DNA from: Pleurodeles waltl
Taxonomy: Eukaryota > Chordata > Amphibia > Caudata > Salamandridae
Direction: 5' to 3'
Length of the DNA: 64,000 bases
NCBI RefSeq assembly: GCF_031143425.1
Contig: NC_090447.1
Location: forward strand, 132,327,106-132,391,105
Made by a program: the position numbers and the translations under genes
Notes under the pieces: model-generated
Seen by the model: the letters and a program-made list of their open reading frames with translations, nothing else
What the model was told of the DNA's origin: nothing
Databases searched by the model: none
Part shown: piece after piece, positions 20,383-33,285 of the stretch
How positions within the stretch are numbered: the stretch's first letter is position 1
How the letters are laid out: every line of letters begins with the position of its first letter

Positions 20383-23300
20383 ATGGATTCGTTACAAACT
20401 TTTGGATTTTCTGCAGATCAGTTCCTGGCCCTAATAGGCAAGGATCCAAATGGAGACAGTAGAGGTATGTTCTTAAAAGAATATGATGATGATGGCCTAT
20501 GTTTAGTCAATATAAAAAAAAAGATGAAAAGGGTTGAGGCACATGCTAACTTCATCTTAGAATATTTTAAGGCTGGAGTGATCCCAGTGGGTTTAAGAGT
20601 TAGAAACATCCCATGTTTAATTGTGGATATTGCCAAATTTCTACAGATATGGTCACTGATAGCGAACAGATGTTCAAGAGATTGGATGATGTTGATTATT
20701 GAGACAGCAAGAGAAATGATCTCTACCCTTGAAAATGAAATTACTTCCCTAGAAACAAGGATCAAACAAAAGGGCACAGTAGAAGAAGTCAAGAGAATTT
20801 TGGAGAAGACAGACAAAAAAATAGATACGTATCATGAATACCTGATCAAAAGAAAAACAGATAAACTTAGAAAGGACTTATGATTTGTTTCACAGGAGAG
20901 AGATTATCCCTACCTAAGAGTGAATTTCTATACGGAAAAGGTAAACAATGGATCCACTAACAGCACACCATATATTAAACAGAGGGTCACGTTTTCGGAC
21001 ACCTCGGAGTCTGATGGGGAGGGAGGATCTAATAGACACGATCTCACCAGTGAAAAGGACAAATGTATTTTTAGACAATTGAGGGAGCAGCCCTCGAGGA
21101 CGATCACAGACCAGGCAGAGAGGGGGTTCCCAATTTCAGGGGGAGCAAGCACATCATTTTCTACAAACCAGGAGACATCAATACTGGAAAACATAGATTC
21201 AGCGAAAGCTCCTCCAATTTTCAATCTTACTGGATCTAATTTAGATCAGGCAACTGCAACCCTTTTGGGGAAAGGCCTCACTTTTATACCTAGTCAAATG
21301 ATAAAATAAATTTGAAATGATGAAGGTCATACAAGTCTTCTTTCGGAATATTTGACTTAAAAAATTCTTCCGGAATAGAACAAATGTTGATGTCAGAGTG
21401 TAAGCATTTGTAGACCCCAATCTACGTTTACGTCTAATTTAGATCAGGTTGGACCTGAAGTAGGGGTCTTTGAACAGATAGTGACAGACAAGATCAAACA
21501 GGTACTGAAATTTGTACCTATCCCAAATTTGGCACCACAACAGAGGAAAGCTATGAAAGAACTGCAGCAGCATAGAACTGTGACAGTAAAACCCTGCGAC
21601 AAAGGAGGTGGGATTGTATTAATGGACATTACACAATACAAACAAAGATTGAAATCTATGCTTGCTAGCTTGCTATCCCAGAACACTATCAAAAAATAAA
21701 AAAAACAACCCCAACATTTTCATCACTTCTTAGATTAAGGAGTTATGCAATAGGTTTTTTTTGAATGGTGTTATTACTAAAATGGAGGCTGATTTTCTCA
21801 TGACCAACAAGTCAAAATTTCCTCTGATCTATGGCGTTCCAAAAACTCACAAACAGATAGTCAACCCTCCCCTGAGACCGATTGTTTCTACTATAAGGTC
21901 TGCCATTGAACCTCTGTCTAAGTATATTGACTTTTTCCTTAAACCATTGGTTGTGGAGTTCCCCTCTTATATAAAAGACACAGGGCACATGATAACTAAA
22001 TTGGAAGGAATAGAGTTCAACCCAGATAGTGCATTTTTAGTTACATTGGATATAGAAGCACTGTATAATAATATTCCTCAAAATGAAGCCTGCATGGCAG
22101 TACAACAAGTGCTCCAGGAAAAATCTACTAGTGTCCCGGTAGACTTTGGGGGTTCTTACAACTTTGGAGGAGGTGTTAATCCGTCCTAAAAGTGACGGTA
22201 AAGTGACAGATATACCACCAGCCGTATTACGAGTCCATTATATCCTATGGAACTTGTAATACGGCTGGTGGTATATCCGTCACTTTACCGTCACTTTTGT
22301 GATGGATTAACACCTCCTCCAAAGTTGTAATAACCCCCTTTGTCTTGAATTGTCTCACAATAGTGTTGGAAGAAAACTATTTTGAATTTGACGGGGAGAT
22401 TTCTCAACAGATCAAGGGTGTTAGCATGGGAGCTGCCTGTACCCCGAGTGTAGCCAACTTCTATATGGGCCTGTTTGAGACCAGATACATTTATAATAAA
22501 TTGCCCCATTTTTATAAAACATCACCCAATGGAGACAATATATTGATGACATTTTTTTAGTCTGTGAAGGTGAATTGGATTGTCTGCATGAATCTATTGA
22601 ATGGCTTAATGTTTGCTACAACAATCTGAAATTTACTGCACAGATAGACAATCACAAAGTAGAATTTTTAGATATCCTCATTTTTTAACTAGAAAGACAC
22701 TTACAAGGGACTGAATATACAAAACCGACTGCTAGAAACACACTACTGCATTTTGACAGTTATCATCCTAGTTGTCAAAGACAGAGTATTCCGTTCAGTC
22801 AGTTCCTGAGGATTCATAGGAACTGTAGCAGTGTGTAGGAATATGATAGGAATGCTAAAACAATGAAAGAGAAGTTTCTTCAGAGAGGTTACCCATATCG
22901 GGTAAACCGAGATGCGTATAAAAGAGCTAAATATTATGACCGTGATGCTCTGCTTGGACCATCTCAGAAAATTTAAAAAACACACAAGCTAAGATGGTGT
23001 GTGTCATTAGACATTCTAAGATCAATCACAAAATACAAGGAATCATTAATCGATATTGGAATATTTTAAATATGAAAGAGGAGTCGATGCCTTTCCCTAG
23101 GCTGATGTTTGCCTATAAAATAAATCATAATCTCCGAGACAAATTGGTACAAGCAAGATAAAAAAATTACAACATGTTTATACAGAAAAGCATCACAGGT
23201 AGCAATTCTGTATTAGGCAATCACCAATGTGGGACATGCCATGCGTGTGCTCAAGCCATGGTCTCCAATATATTCCAATACAATAAAAGAACGGTGCAGT

Positions 23301-23720
23301 AGAAGACTATGACTAACTGCCAAAGCTCCAATGTAATTTATTGTATTGTGTGCCCCTGCCACCTAGGTTATGTAGGTGAGACAGGGAGACAATTTAGAAT
23401 ACGCTTTAGTGAGCAAAAGTCAGCAATTAAGAACAGTTGACTCCAAGCTCCTTTAGTTGATCACTGTCTGGAAATGGGTCACAAGTATGAACATCTTAGA
23501 TGGACGATACTAGAAAAAATCAAAGAATCACAGGCAAATACTGAACAAGATAGGAAAAAAAGAGAAGTATTCTGGATATTATTTCTAGATATGGTCCATC
23601 AGGGACTGAATGACAGGATACCCTGGGAAAATGCTTTGAGTTAGAGTACCTATGAACTACTCAGTAGGCAACATTTTCAAATTCTCCATACAGTAGCTGT
23701 AGGAGCACCAGTGAGAGCAT
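20383..23720 (+). pseudogene. Penelope-like element polyprotein (RT + GIY-YIG endonuclease)
   Basis: Penelope-like retroelements encode an RT fused to a GIY-YIG nuclease. A 166-codon N-terminal ORF (20383-20883) with a coiled-coil-like ENEITSLETRIKQK region opens the gene. LLGKGLTFIPSQ near 21270, typical of the N-terminal RT extension, follows. RT motifs are LIYGVPKTHK (about 21821), PLRPIVSTIRSA (about 21869), LVTLDIEALYNNIPQ (about 22040), GVSMGAACTPSVANFYMG (about 22410) and the catalytic YIDD at 22539-22550. A cysteine cluster (HQCGTCHAC, about 23226) precedes the GIY-YIG-type domain (IVCPCHLGYVGETGRQFRIR, about 23345-23400). Many stops, frameshifts and a MITE insertion (22148-22338) inactivate it. 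Confidence 0.9.
22148..22338. mobile_element. 191-bp hairpin MITE in the Penelope RT, TSD TTT
   Basis: Nearly the whole element is one inverted repeat: GGGGGTTCTTACAACTTTGG at the left and the same order (GGGGGTTATTACAACTTTGG) read inward from 22338 on the reverse strand, with arms of about 80 nt. TTT flanks both ends (22145-22147 and 22339-22341). It splits the RT domain between motifs. The ends resemble the Harbinger copy 2 end GGCCCTTATTACAACCTTGG, so it is probably a Harbinger derivative. Confidence 0.85.
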
Positions 23721-25758
23721 AATGTTTGAATATACTAGCTGAATTTAGAGGGTCTTAAATCTCCAAAGAATGGTGATGGGAAAGTAGTTCTACATCCAAG
23801 TATATCATGGAATACGACATGTGAACAATAGGGAGTATGTCGGAGAACGTAGGTACTTCCCCATGCCTTTAGTGGGAAAAAAGACAAGGAAAGAAACACT
23901 CTCTTCTTGTCTTCATAGAAACATTTATGGTAATAGTTTGTCATTAACCTTTTTAAAATTCATCTTTTAATTCTGAATCTTCTTGAAAGTGTATATATTT
24001 TTTGGACCTTATTTTTCGAGCTATTGACGATATTGCATGTATAAAGTACGGAATAGTCGGATTAGTCCGTCCTTTATGTTCTCGTTTTGCTGGCTTCCCA
24101 GCAATAACTCGCGTTTGAGAGATATTCTGGGAGTTCTAATAGGGTTAACGCCCAGAGCAAATTTATATTCAAAGCTCACAGCTGGTTTTGGGAGGCAGAT
24201 TTGAATGCACGGTATCTCCTGGATTATTCCAGCTACAGAGGACATCTTTGCAGCATCAATCAGACTCTCTATGAGAGTTGCTAAAACAAACGAGAAAGTT
24301 TATAAGAAGGGACGGCGTCCTGACTGCAATGCGTCTCTGACAAGCGCTCATGAGGTATGGATTATAAACTATTTGGCAGGGCACTAGCAGAATAGCTTTT
24401 ATGTAATCTAACTTGGACCTTGCAGGAATGAATCGAATATTTAATAATATATTGTATTATTTTGGGGTTTGCTATTTAGGCGATTCTCGCTTGAATGAAC
24501 TATTAAAGGATCCTTCGATACTTCGCTAAAGGGAAGCGGCCATAGATTGGTAGGCGAGTAGTACATGCTTTCTTGGGAACATTTGCACATGATGCATGTT
24601 AGCCAACTTCACTTTTATCTATAACTTATTCCACATATATACACACACACTAACCCTGTTGTATATATGAGAGTAAGAAGATCAATTATAATATAACCTA
24701 GAAAGGTGCATGAAAATAAAAAATAATTTAAATGAACACCTCACTTATTTTTGGTGAGTGGGCTAAATGGTCTGTATAAACCCTAATATAAATCAAAATT
24801 AGAGGTATGCATCACAGTATATGTTACATGTATCTTGTTTCTTTGTCTCCTTGCTCTATGATGGTTCTGTTTTTCTTGTCTTTATCTTTCAGTCTTATAG
24901 TTATTGGTTCTTATTTTCTATTACTGTCTCAGCCAACAAACACATTTGATTTTAAATTTGTAGGTACGAATGTGAAGATGTATTATTATGTACCTGGGAA
25001 AACTACATTTATGTGAAAAGGTTGTGCGCTGAGGAAGGAGGTGATCTAGTCTTGGGTCATGTGTCACCGAAATGCACGTCGGCACGCTTGGATCCAAACA
25101 CAGATACCAGATATTCTGACACACTTGAGACAATAGACGCTATGGTTACTTTTGCTTTTGCCACCCTGTTGCAAATAAGGATGATCAATCTTTAACAATT
25201 TCTCTAGATGTGAATAATTCGCATTCCTGCTATTCAGATATTATTTAGTGAATTAAGACTGTAAAGACATTTTCAATATACAGTGCATGAATATTATTAT
25301 ATTGCCTTAGAATTCCCTTTGTGATTCTAACAATGGATGACAGGTCTCCTTGAGGTTGTTAAATCGGTTGCTAAGGGACATCTAGAGGGATGGCATTTCC
25401 TTGTTCTTTGTGTTGTAATTTAGGTGTTTGGGTCATTCTTTTAACTTGTATGATTGATGAGTGTGAGTGTACATTGTTTTTATGTGTTTTTCCCAGGATA
25501 TACACAAATAAGTTATATATTTTCTTTATAAACTAATAGGTAGATATACATGAAGGAATTTTGAAATAAATATTTATTTGTTTAGAGTATTGTTGAGGTC
25601 AGTAACTATTTGGTTTGTTGGCTTTTCTTGTCTTGTATCAGATATATATGCTCTATTTTATTATGTATTAGTTTCTATGTTTTTTTTGTTTGTTGGTCTT
25701 TGTTGTGCTTTGCCCTTTTTCTTTTTTTCTCTTTTGTGGGATTTCTTTTTAGGAACCT
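23721..25758. other. 3' flank of the Penelope-like element, no gene seen
   Basis: AT-rich. A ACCGAAATGCACGTCGG motif near 25068 resembles the GAAACGCGTCGG-type motif found in untranslated parts of some vertebrate Penelope-like elements (also see 33400). No intact ORF over 75 codons. A short TACACACACAC run lies near 24640. Confidence 0.4.
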
Positions 25759-25791
25759 TTTTCTGGAGGAGGATTGCTTTTCAGTTTGTTC
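25759..25791. repeat. Direct repeat B of the 31-bp block
   Basis: Same-strand copy of the 20108-20140 block. The flanking sequences differ on both sides. Confidence 0.8.
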
Positions 25792-25794
25792 TAG

Positions 25795-27765
25795 GCTGAT
25801 CTCTAATTGGCATATTTAATTTAGTTATAAGTCCCTTGTAGAGTAAATTAAATGCTGCTATTGGGCCTGCAGCACTGACTGTGCTACCCACTTAAGTAGC
25901 CTGTAAACCTGTCTCAGGCTTGCCATTACAGAGCCCATGTGTGCAGTTTCAACTGCCATCTCGATTCAGCAAAATAAACTTTTTGCCAGGCCCAAACCTA
26001 CCTTTTTCAATACATATATAACCCCTAGGGTAAGCCCTGGAGTAATGTACTTAAAAAGTAGGACATGCACTTTTATGTTTACATGTCCTAACATTGAAAA
26101 ATTCTTAAATTCATTTTTCACTACTGAAAGGCCTATCTCGCCCACAGGATAACATTGGAGCTGCCTTATTATATTTTAATAAGTGTAATTGCCAAATGGG
26201 GAAAGATAATTATTTCATGTTTGATGTCTCTGGAATCCAAATTTAAAATCATAACTTATGGTGAAGTCAGATTTTAAATTAAAATCCTGAAAATTGCACT
26301 TTTACAAAGCTAGCTTTTCTTGCCTTAGCCAGTTGGCCCCTGCAGCCTGTCCCTCGTCACATGACTGAGTGTAGTTGGCAATTGGACTTTGGGTATTTGT
26401 ACTACACAGCCATACACAATGGGAGCTTAGGTGTGACTGGATGGGCCATCACTGGCAGGATGGAAGGGAGGAGCTGAACACAGTCTCACAGACCCCTGAA
26501 TAAGCTGTGTCCTACCTCCACACAAAGGGGCGAAAGTCCCTGCATTTTCACTTTAGCCAGCCTGGAGCCAGGGCAGGGGAGGCAGGGTATTCAATGCACT
26601 TCAAATACACTGTCTAGAAGCTTCTCCCACCTTTCAGACAGAGCACAAGTGCATAAAAGAAGGACCCCAGACACCAGCTCTTCAGTACACATCTGGACCT
26701 GTAGATATTCTGACAGGAAAAAGGACAACTGTACTGCTACAAGGACTCTCATTCTGCTGGACTGCTGCTCTAAAGGAACTGTGGCCCTGCTATGATGACC
26801 TGCTCCTGTTGTCCTCTTGCCTGCAGAAGAAGAATTGGACCTGCAGCTTCCCTTTGAACCCAATACCCCAGCATGACTCAAAGGGCTAGTCTACTGAGCT
26901 CCTGATCTGAGCCTTAGGGACATAGAGGGCTCCCTAGCAGCTCACAGACCTGTTTTCAGTGAGTTTCTGACCCCCTAGTGGCGCCTCCTAGGTCGTGCAC
27001 CCTTGGTGTGGCTCTTGAGCTCTTGAAATTTTTGGCTCTTTGCAACCGCAAATGGACCTATTCGCACTGGAATCATACCACTTGCCCTGAACATCAGAGC
27101 GAGCCACCACCAGTCCATCTGTTTGCATCGCAGCATTGAAAGCCCAATGAAGACTGCCAACACAAAGCTCCAGCCTGCCTGTCCTTGACACCCAGCCTGC
27201 TGTTCGCACCATGCCGACCACAACCCAAGATGCTCTCCATGCTCCCAGTGACCCTATCCAATGTGAACACAACTCTTGACACAAACCTTGAGAAGGTAAA
27301 GCTTCAGCAGGACTAATCAGGGATAGTATATGATGTGCTCACTATCACGGTCTGCTGAACTTTTGGCTTTGACCCAGTTGTGCGTAACTAGATAACCGCG
27401 ATTGACGCTTTCTGCTTTTAGATGCTATTTTACAGTTTATACTATAAAAATTCATAACTCTGCTTAAACTGTTTTGATTTTTATTGTTTTGGTCTTGTTT
27501 TATTCATTAATTTGAGCTCTCTTTTTCTAACCTGGTGTGGGATCTTTTGCGTGGTGTTTTCACTACTGAACCGTTTGCAATATTGCACACATGTTTTACA
27601 AATTGCCTCCAAGTTAAACCCGACTGCTCTGTGCCAAGCTACCGGGGGAGCATAGGTTAATTTGGGGTTTGCTTGTGCCTTACGCTCACAAGGATTATGG
27701 TTGCTACCTGACCAGGGCTCACACTCCAGTCAACCAGTAACCCAATTTATAGCAACATGATGTGG
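25795..27765. repeat. Interspersed repeat of unknown class (about 2 kb)
   Basis: A continuous segment starting near GGCTGATCTCTAATTGG and ending near CCAGTAACCCAATTTATAGCAAC. It contains GGGCCTGCAGCACTGACTGTG and, near 27615, AAACCCGACTGCTCTGTGCC. A partial second copy of its right part occurs at about 30600-31015 (AAGCCTGACTGTCTTGTGC, TCAAGGATTGTGATT). It looks familiar to me as a high-copy salamander repeat, but I cannot verify this or classify it. No coding capacity. Confidence 0.45.
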
Positions 27766-30040
27766 GCATTCTTGGCCATCCTACTATAATGTTTGTGCTT
27801 GTAGGAGAAAATAATCTTATATGCATGTCACACTCCCATCTTTGTTTTAGTTTGGAATGAAGTAAGATTTTGCTTTGTTATTTCCATATATCTGGATCTG
27901 TACTGTACTTTTTTCTGCCTTTTCCATTATCAAAATGTGTTCCTAATTCTGTTCAGAACTGCCAATTAGACAATAGTTACCACAACAGTGTAATTAAATG
28001 CAATCCGGATTTGTTCACCTTTGATTGTGTCCATCATACTGACATTGTAATGCTGTGATTTTGTGCAGTTTGCAAAAGATTGCTATAAATGCTAGAGGTG
28101 GAACTTTTGTTGCTCGTTCCAACTTCAACTGCACAAATGGTGAGTCAGTGTGGAGAGTCTTCTTCTGTGGTTGGGTGCTTCAGATGCCAATGAATGATGG
28201 AATACCATTTTCCACCATCTTCTAATATGTCCCACCAGGAGTGACAGTGAGTTAAGGAGACAGTGTTAGTCCTCCCTTTGTAGTCCATCTTTGTCTTGGT
28301 ACCCTAGTTTCCCAAGGTCCACCTGGACCACTAATTTTGCTTAAAATAAATTCAGTGTTTAAATTATTTATAATTTGTGTTTGTTTTCTAATGGTTGCAA
28401 ATATTGGAATATACTGTGCAAAGTGAAATAGCATATGTTTAAATGAGATTATTGATCTGTTGAGGTAGATTTATTTGGTGACTGCAAACATTTGAGCTTT
28501 GCCCATGGTGACCAACTAAGGAGTGTATGCTTGTATTTAAGGATACCACATCAATCATTATAACATTTCTACACTAAACTGATTGTATATGTTTAAGGTG
28601 TGTTATAAAGTCTGTGGTGTCCCATGGTTATGACTTCAAACCTTTTGCCATAGGAGCCTGAACTGATCTAATAAGATTGATTTTTTGTTAAACCAAGATC
28701 TTATTGATGTGAAAACCAGTGGCTGTGTTACATCTTTGTGATTTTTAAGTGCAAAGTAGATTGTTGGTGGTGTCACCAGAATTATTGAATATATATTCAC
28801 GAAAAGAACAAATGTTAAAGTGAAGTTATACATACTTAAGGTAATAAGATTTTAACTTCTGTTTAAAAAAAGCTTGGAAATTCACTGAAAAAACAAAACT
28901 TAAAATGGTGTTATATGTAGGGTTGTTTAAAAAAACATACAATTTTAATGTCAAAAAATGAACAAATTCACCAGTATTATGCAAATGACATCAATTTAAG
29001 TTTTTAGTACTCAAGGGCTGAGGCGCTGTGACCTGAATTGTGCATCACTCATAACATGTTTAATGACATCAATGATGACATCTCTGATGACAAGTCAAAT
29101 TGTTACTCATCTTCCCTGAAGACACAACTTGCATACACTTTTTGCAGTATTTTCCAAAATACTGCATATGTTTGTCACCTTCTTCCTGTTCTTGCTGAAG
29201 CACTTCAACTGCTGCAGTTTCAATTCCTTCATCTCTCTGATGTCATCTTTCCATCTCTGCCTGAGCAATGTGTTTGGGGTGTTCATATAACATTTGTACC
29301 CATAGAGTATTGGCCATGGTGGCAGCACCTGATTGTACAAGGTGCAAGTACCTCTTTGGGCATTCACTTTTTTATGCCCGGCTGGAAGTGTAAAGTATTT
29401 AAAGACAACTGATTGACAAGGAGTCTCTGGACAACACTCTCACTCTACAAAACAGCAGTGCACAAATATTGCTCGAGAAATTGCGTTGGCTTTTTTTAAG
29501 CTTGTGGGCCTATGTTTTTTTAATAGTTTACCCTGTGTGGCCAAGCAGAGGTCAGCTGTCATTTTATTTATGTCCTATTGGTCTTGTGGAACTGCTGCAG
29601 GACCCATCGAGACAATGATAAAGTGCTGCAAGACACTTGTGAGGTCTTAACTTCTTTTCCTGGGTTCCAAAGTACCAAAAAAACATTAAGTAGCAAAGTT
29701 AACTTTGGAGGTCATTGTTTTTATGTTTTAGCTTAGAGATGTCTTGATAGCTCTAAATCAATGAGGAATGTTTCAGTTTTTATCAAGATGTCTGCATTGT
29801 TAGGTATTGCAATAACACAGTACCACAAAATGGCATTTTGGTATCAATGATTCCTAGTAAAACCACATGTGATTGACTGGTGTGATTGTATTCATGCAAT
29901 TTGAAGTAGTTCCTGCCCCATTTCCTGCAGTAGGGATTTGGAGATCACTTGGTTTACACCTTACACAATTTACTTTATTATTTATTTTGACTTCCTCTTT
30001 TTTTGGGAGGGTTATGCAAAAAATATTGTTAAAAATGGCA
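27766..30040. other. AT-rich intergenic DNA, no gene seen
   Basis: Short ORFs only, none with recognisable motifs. Around 29057-29097 there is a small run of degenerate GATGACATC-like units (ATGACATCAATGATGACATC). Similar TGATGTCAT-like units recur at about 32189-32290. Confidence 0.4.
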
Positions 30041-30260
30041 TCAGGAGGTGACCAGCTTGAACTTCAGGACCTAGAAGAGGTAGAAAAGGAAAGCAGATGT
30101 CCTCTTGAATCGCTGCTACTTTTGGAGTTATTCAAATTCCTCCCAGCAAGAATTCCTCTGCCAAGAAAGTTACATGCAAAACATGTGACAAGGAGTTCAG
30201 CAAAAGAATGGACTTCCTGAATGCATACACATCTAAATGCATGGCATTCCTATCAGTTCA
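30040..30260 (+). pseudogene. Possible BED-type zinc finger remnant
   Basis: In one plus-strand frame near 30165-30245 the sequence reads VTCKTCDKEFSKRMDFLNAY then a serine-lysine-cysteine. This has a CxxC pair, an aromatic/hydrophobic core and a final cysteine like the zinc fingers at the start of hAT transposases and ZBED genes, but the histidine of the C-x-x-C...H...C pattern is missing (asparagine/tyrosine instead). Nothing downstream is a convincing hAT domain. Low-confidence call. Confidence 0.25.
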
Positions 30261-30599
30261 ATAGTGGAAAATGACAAAGGCAGGAGGTGCAGGGGATATT
30301 TATTCTTGGCACTGTTTCCAGAAAGGTTACTAAGTCGGAACATGGGGGATTGTATTGAGATCAATGCCAAACAGCATCTGAGCAATGTTGAGGCCTTTCT
30401 GGGCACGGACTTCAGACTTCTCCCATTCAGAGTGTTCCCACCTTCATCGATGACTGCCCGGGGAGCCTGCTCTTAAACAACCTGCTGTCATCAAGCCCTA
30501 TGTCAGATCAGCTCGCAGCTCGCCCCCCGATGATTTGATGATGACCACTTTTTCTCCATAACAATTTAGAAGTCTGAAGGTAAATCTTCCATTAGGAAG

Positions 30600-31015
30600 A
30601 ACCAGGTCTCTGTATCCAACCAGCGATCCAATTCCGTTAGCCTTAACTCTTGAACTGGTCTAGCGTAACCATATAACAGTGGTTGGCACTATGTGCTATT
30701 TGGCACTATTTAGAAACCAAAATGATACCTCCTGTTCTACATATTGGATTTTTAGCATTATGGTATAGTTGTATTTATTTAAATTTAACCTATTCCTCTA
30801 AGTTGGTTTAGGATGCTTCTTGTGTTGTATTTTCACTTTATTGCTGTTTGAGTTCAGCATAAAAATACTTTGCCTCTACGTTAAGCCTGACTGTCTTGTG
30901 CAACTATCAGGAGGTTAAGCCCAGGTTTATTTAGTCACTTCTGTTTTTCTCTATCTCAAGGATTGTGATTATTATTTGAACTGGGTTCTCACCTCCATCA
31001 ATTAACACTCCGATT
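30600..31015. repeat. Partial copy of the 25.8-27.8 kb interspersed repeat
   Basis: Shares the block order GGCACTATTT..., a T-rich stretch, AAGCCTGACTG, CAGG(A)GGTTAAGC, and a CAAGGATTGTGATT segment with the right third of the 25795-27765 repeat. Strongly diverged. Confidence 0.4.
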
Positions 31016-32602
31016 CCATACACATTTAAAATAATCAAAAAAGAGAGCTTTGCAGAACCAACTTTATTGATTTAAAATTATTCATATTTTAAAGTTAGAG
31101 GCAGACATGACACGGCCTGCGTCTAGTAGTAGTGAATATTGGCAATTACTTTTTACAGTACTTTGTGAACCATTATATGCACTCACAGTTTGGTTCACAA
31201 AATACTGAAGCTTAATCACCTGCAATCTTACCTCCCTCTTCATCACTCATGAGATAGTTTGCATATTGCAACCTATTATGATTTTCTGCCATCACACAGA
31301 TGGATCATTAGACCACTATGTTTATGATCACATCACTTACTTTTACAGTTGGTATTTTCTTTCAGGCACTGCACCAAACCTGTGCAGTGTTTGGTCAACC
31401 CCAAACCTGGCCTTTAGCTGTGTGCAGTACCTGTTGGTATAAAGGTTTGGCATGTGGCCAGATCTTGCGCACAACCCGCTGTGGGGCAGCCAACCCTTGC
31501 TGCTCATGGGAAACCTGTGTTCAAAGTGCAACGGGGCAACCAATCCCAATGTGCGTGGCATTTGTCAGAGGGCAAACCTTTTTAATTGGTGACTGATACT
31601 GCTGGACTATCAATACTGCATTAGGACCACTGTTCCACAGAGGGCCCTCTCCGGGTTAGAAGTAGTAATGCGGTGCTTGGAACAAAAACAGATTTCTATT
31701 CTCTCTGCAGGTGGCAAACCACACTATAACTACTTTTAGTTAAACACAGTAAACAGTTGCTGCAGCCCTGACCTACGGATAAGCCATGCACTCAATCCCC
31801 CACGGATGGCCAATTACTGCTGAGCAACACCTTAAACTATTGCTGTAGAGGTTGGCCGCAGGACCTGGCCTCCAACCTGTACCTGCATCAAAACGTTCAT
31901 GAGTGGCCAGATTCTGCTGTACACAGCCCTCAGGCCTGCAGGGCAGGGGCTAGACTTAAGGCCTGGCGCACTGCAAGGCCCTGCACACAGCCCTTTGCAA
32001 GTAGCTGATCCCCACTCCATACGGCCACCAGCAATGATCAGTGACAGTTGGCCACAGGGCTAGGCCATATTCTAGACACTGTACACCTTCCTCCGCAAAC
32101 AGTCAACTCCTTCTGCATATGGCCCTATACCCTTCTTTTTTCAGTATTTTTTTTACCATTCATTGAATGTCAACAGGACTATGAGAATCAGTGATGTCAT
32201 CAGTGATGCCATATGAAATGTTATCAGCGATATCATGAATATTGTAATTTGCCATGTCATGTTTAACGTCATATGGAAGATCATAAGCAGTACATGACAG
32301 AGTGCAAGTTATGATTAGTGTTCCAGTGGTATAGACTTTGTTTAGTAATCATAACTGTGTTTTTCAGTAAATTTCTGAGTTTTTGAAACATATGTTAAGA
32401 TATTATAATCAAAGCAAACTGTAACTTCAGTTTTTTCAATGAATATATATATATACTTATGCCATGTAGGTGAAAATGTGTGTGGTCCAGTAGCACGTGT
32501 TATTAAGTACACGTGTACTAACAAACATAGACCGACCATTTATTACTATAAAATGCATAATCCTAGACTCACCTTTGAGAAGTACAATTTACAAGGCCTA
32601 GT
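31016..32602. other. Gene-free stretch
   Basis: A GC-richer part (31340-32090) has loosely repeated GGCCAG(A/G) and GGTTGGCCGCAGG-like phrases with no consistent period. One 92-codon ORF (31318-31596) is cysteine-rich but lacks family features. No RNA gene recognised. Confidence 0.35.
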
Positions 32603-33044
32603 AATTGTAAAATTTGACATATGCACACGTGAAAAATATAAAGCATAACAAATTTCATAAAGTATTATAATTATACATATATTTGTACAGAGTGAAGTCA
32701 AATAAACAAATTAAGAAATTTCAATAGTATAGTTTGCTCTCTAAATAATATCCTCCTGAGTTATAAGTTCCAAAGTATTCAGTCCATTATTAAACAAAAT
32801 CAACGTTCATTGTATATTCTCCTCTACAGTCCAAAAATTGTATCCACAGATCCAATCATATCCTACGTAACCGATCCCAAAAGTAATCAATTCAGTCCAG
32901 CGTCTTCGTCAACGCGTGTTTCATCCGGGGAGTACCCCTAGGATTTCATCAGTACCTCCTATAACAACATTTCCATGAGCAATATTACAAAAATGTAATT
33001 GTTAAATATCAAAAGCACTTCCACATTTGTTAAATTCTAGTATA
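32603..33044 (-). repeat. Left arm of a large inverted repeat
   Basis: The reverse complement of this 442-bp arm matches 33286-33728 almost base for base. It contains an ACGCGTGTTTCATCCGG motif (about 32913), the complement of the motif in the right arm. Confidence 0.9.
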
Positions 33045-33285
33045 TTTGGAAGGTATGATTAGTCTGCCCATAGATTTCACATTCTGGATTTTCATGAGTA
33101 GTGTCTTTTTAAATCACATTTTGAGCACGGTGGTTTATATAGGGGATGTGCATGCATTTTTGAAGGGATTATTTGTTTATGTCACATATAGTAATTCTAT
33201 TGGGAATTTTGGATTGTCAGTTGTAATGTGTCTCACAACTAATGTTGATAGATATTATATAGGTTCCCACGGCCGAGTATCTTTT

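Noticed and set aside
30040..30480. hAT transposase gene
   Set aside because: Only a zinc-finger-like fragment is seen; no hAT catalytic or dimerisation region follows. Kept only as a low-confidence remnant.
31340..32090. Structured RNA or SINE cluster
   Set aside because: GC-rich phrases repeat loosely, but no A/B box promoter, tail or consistent period was found.
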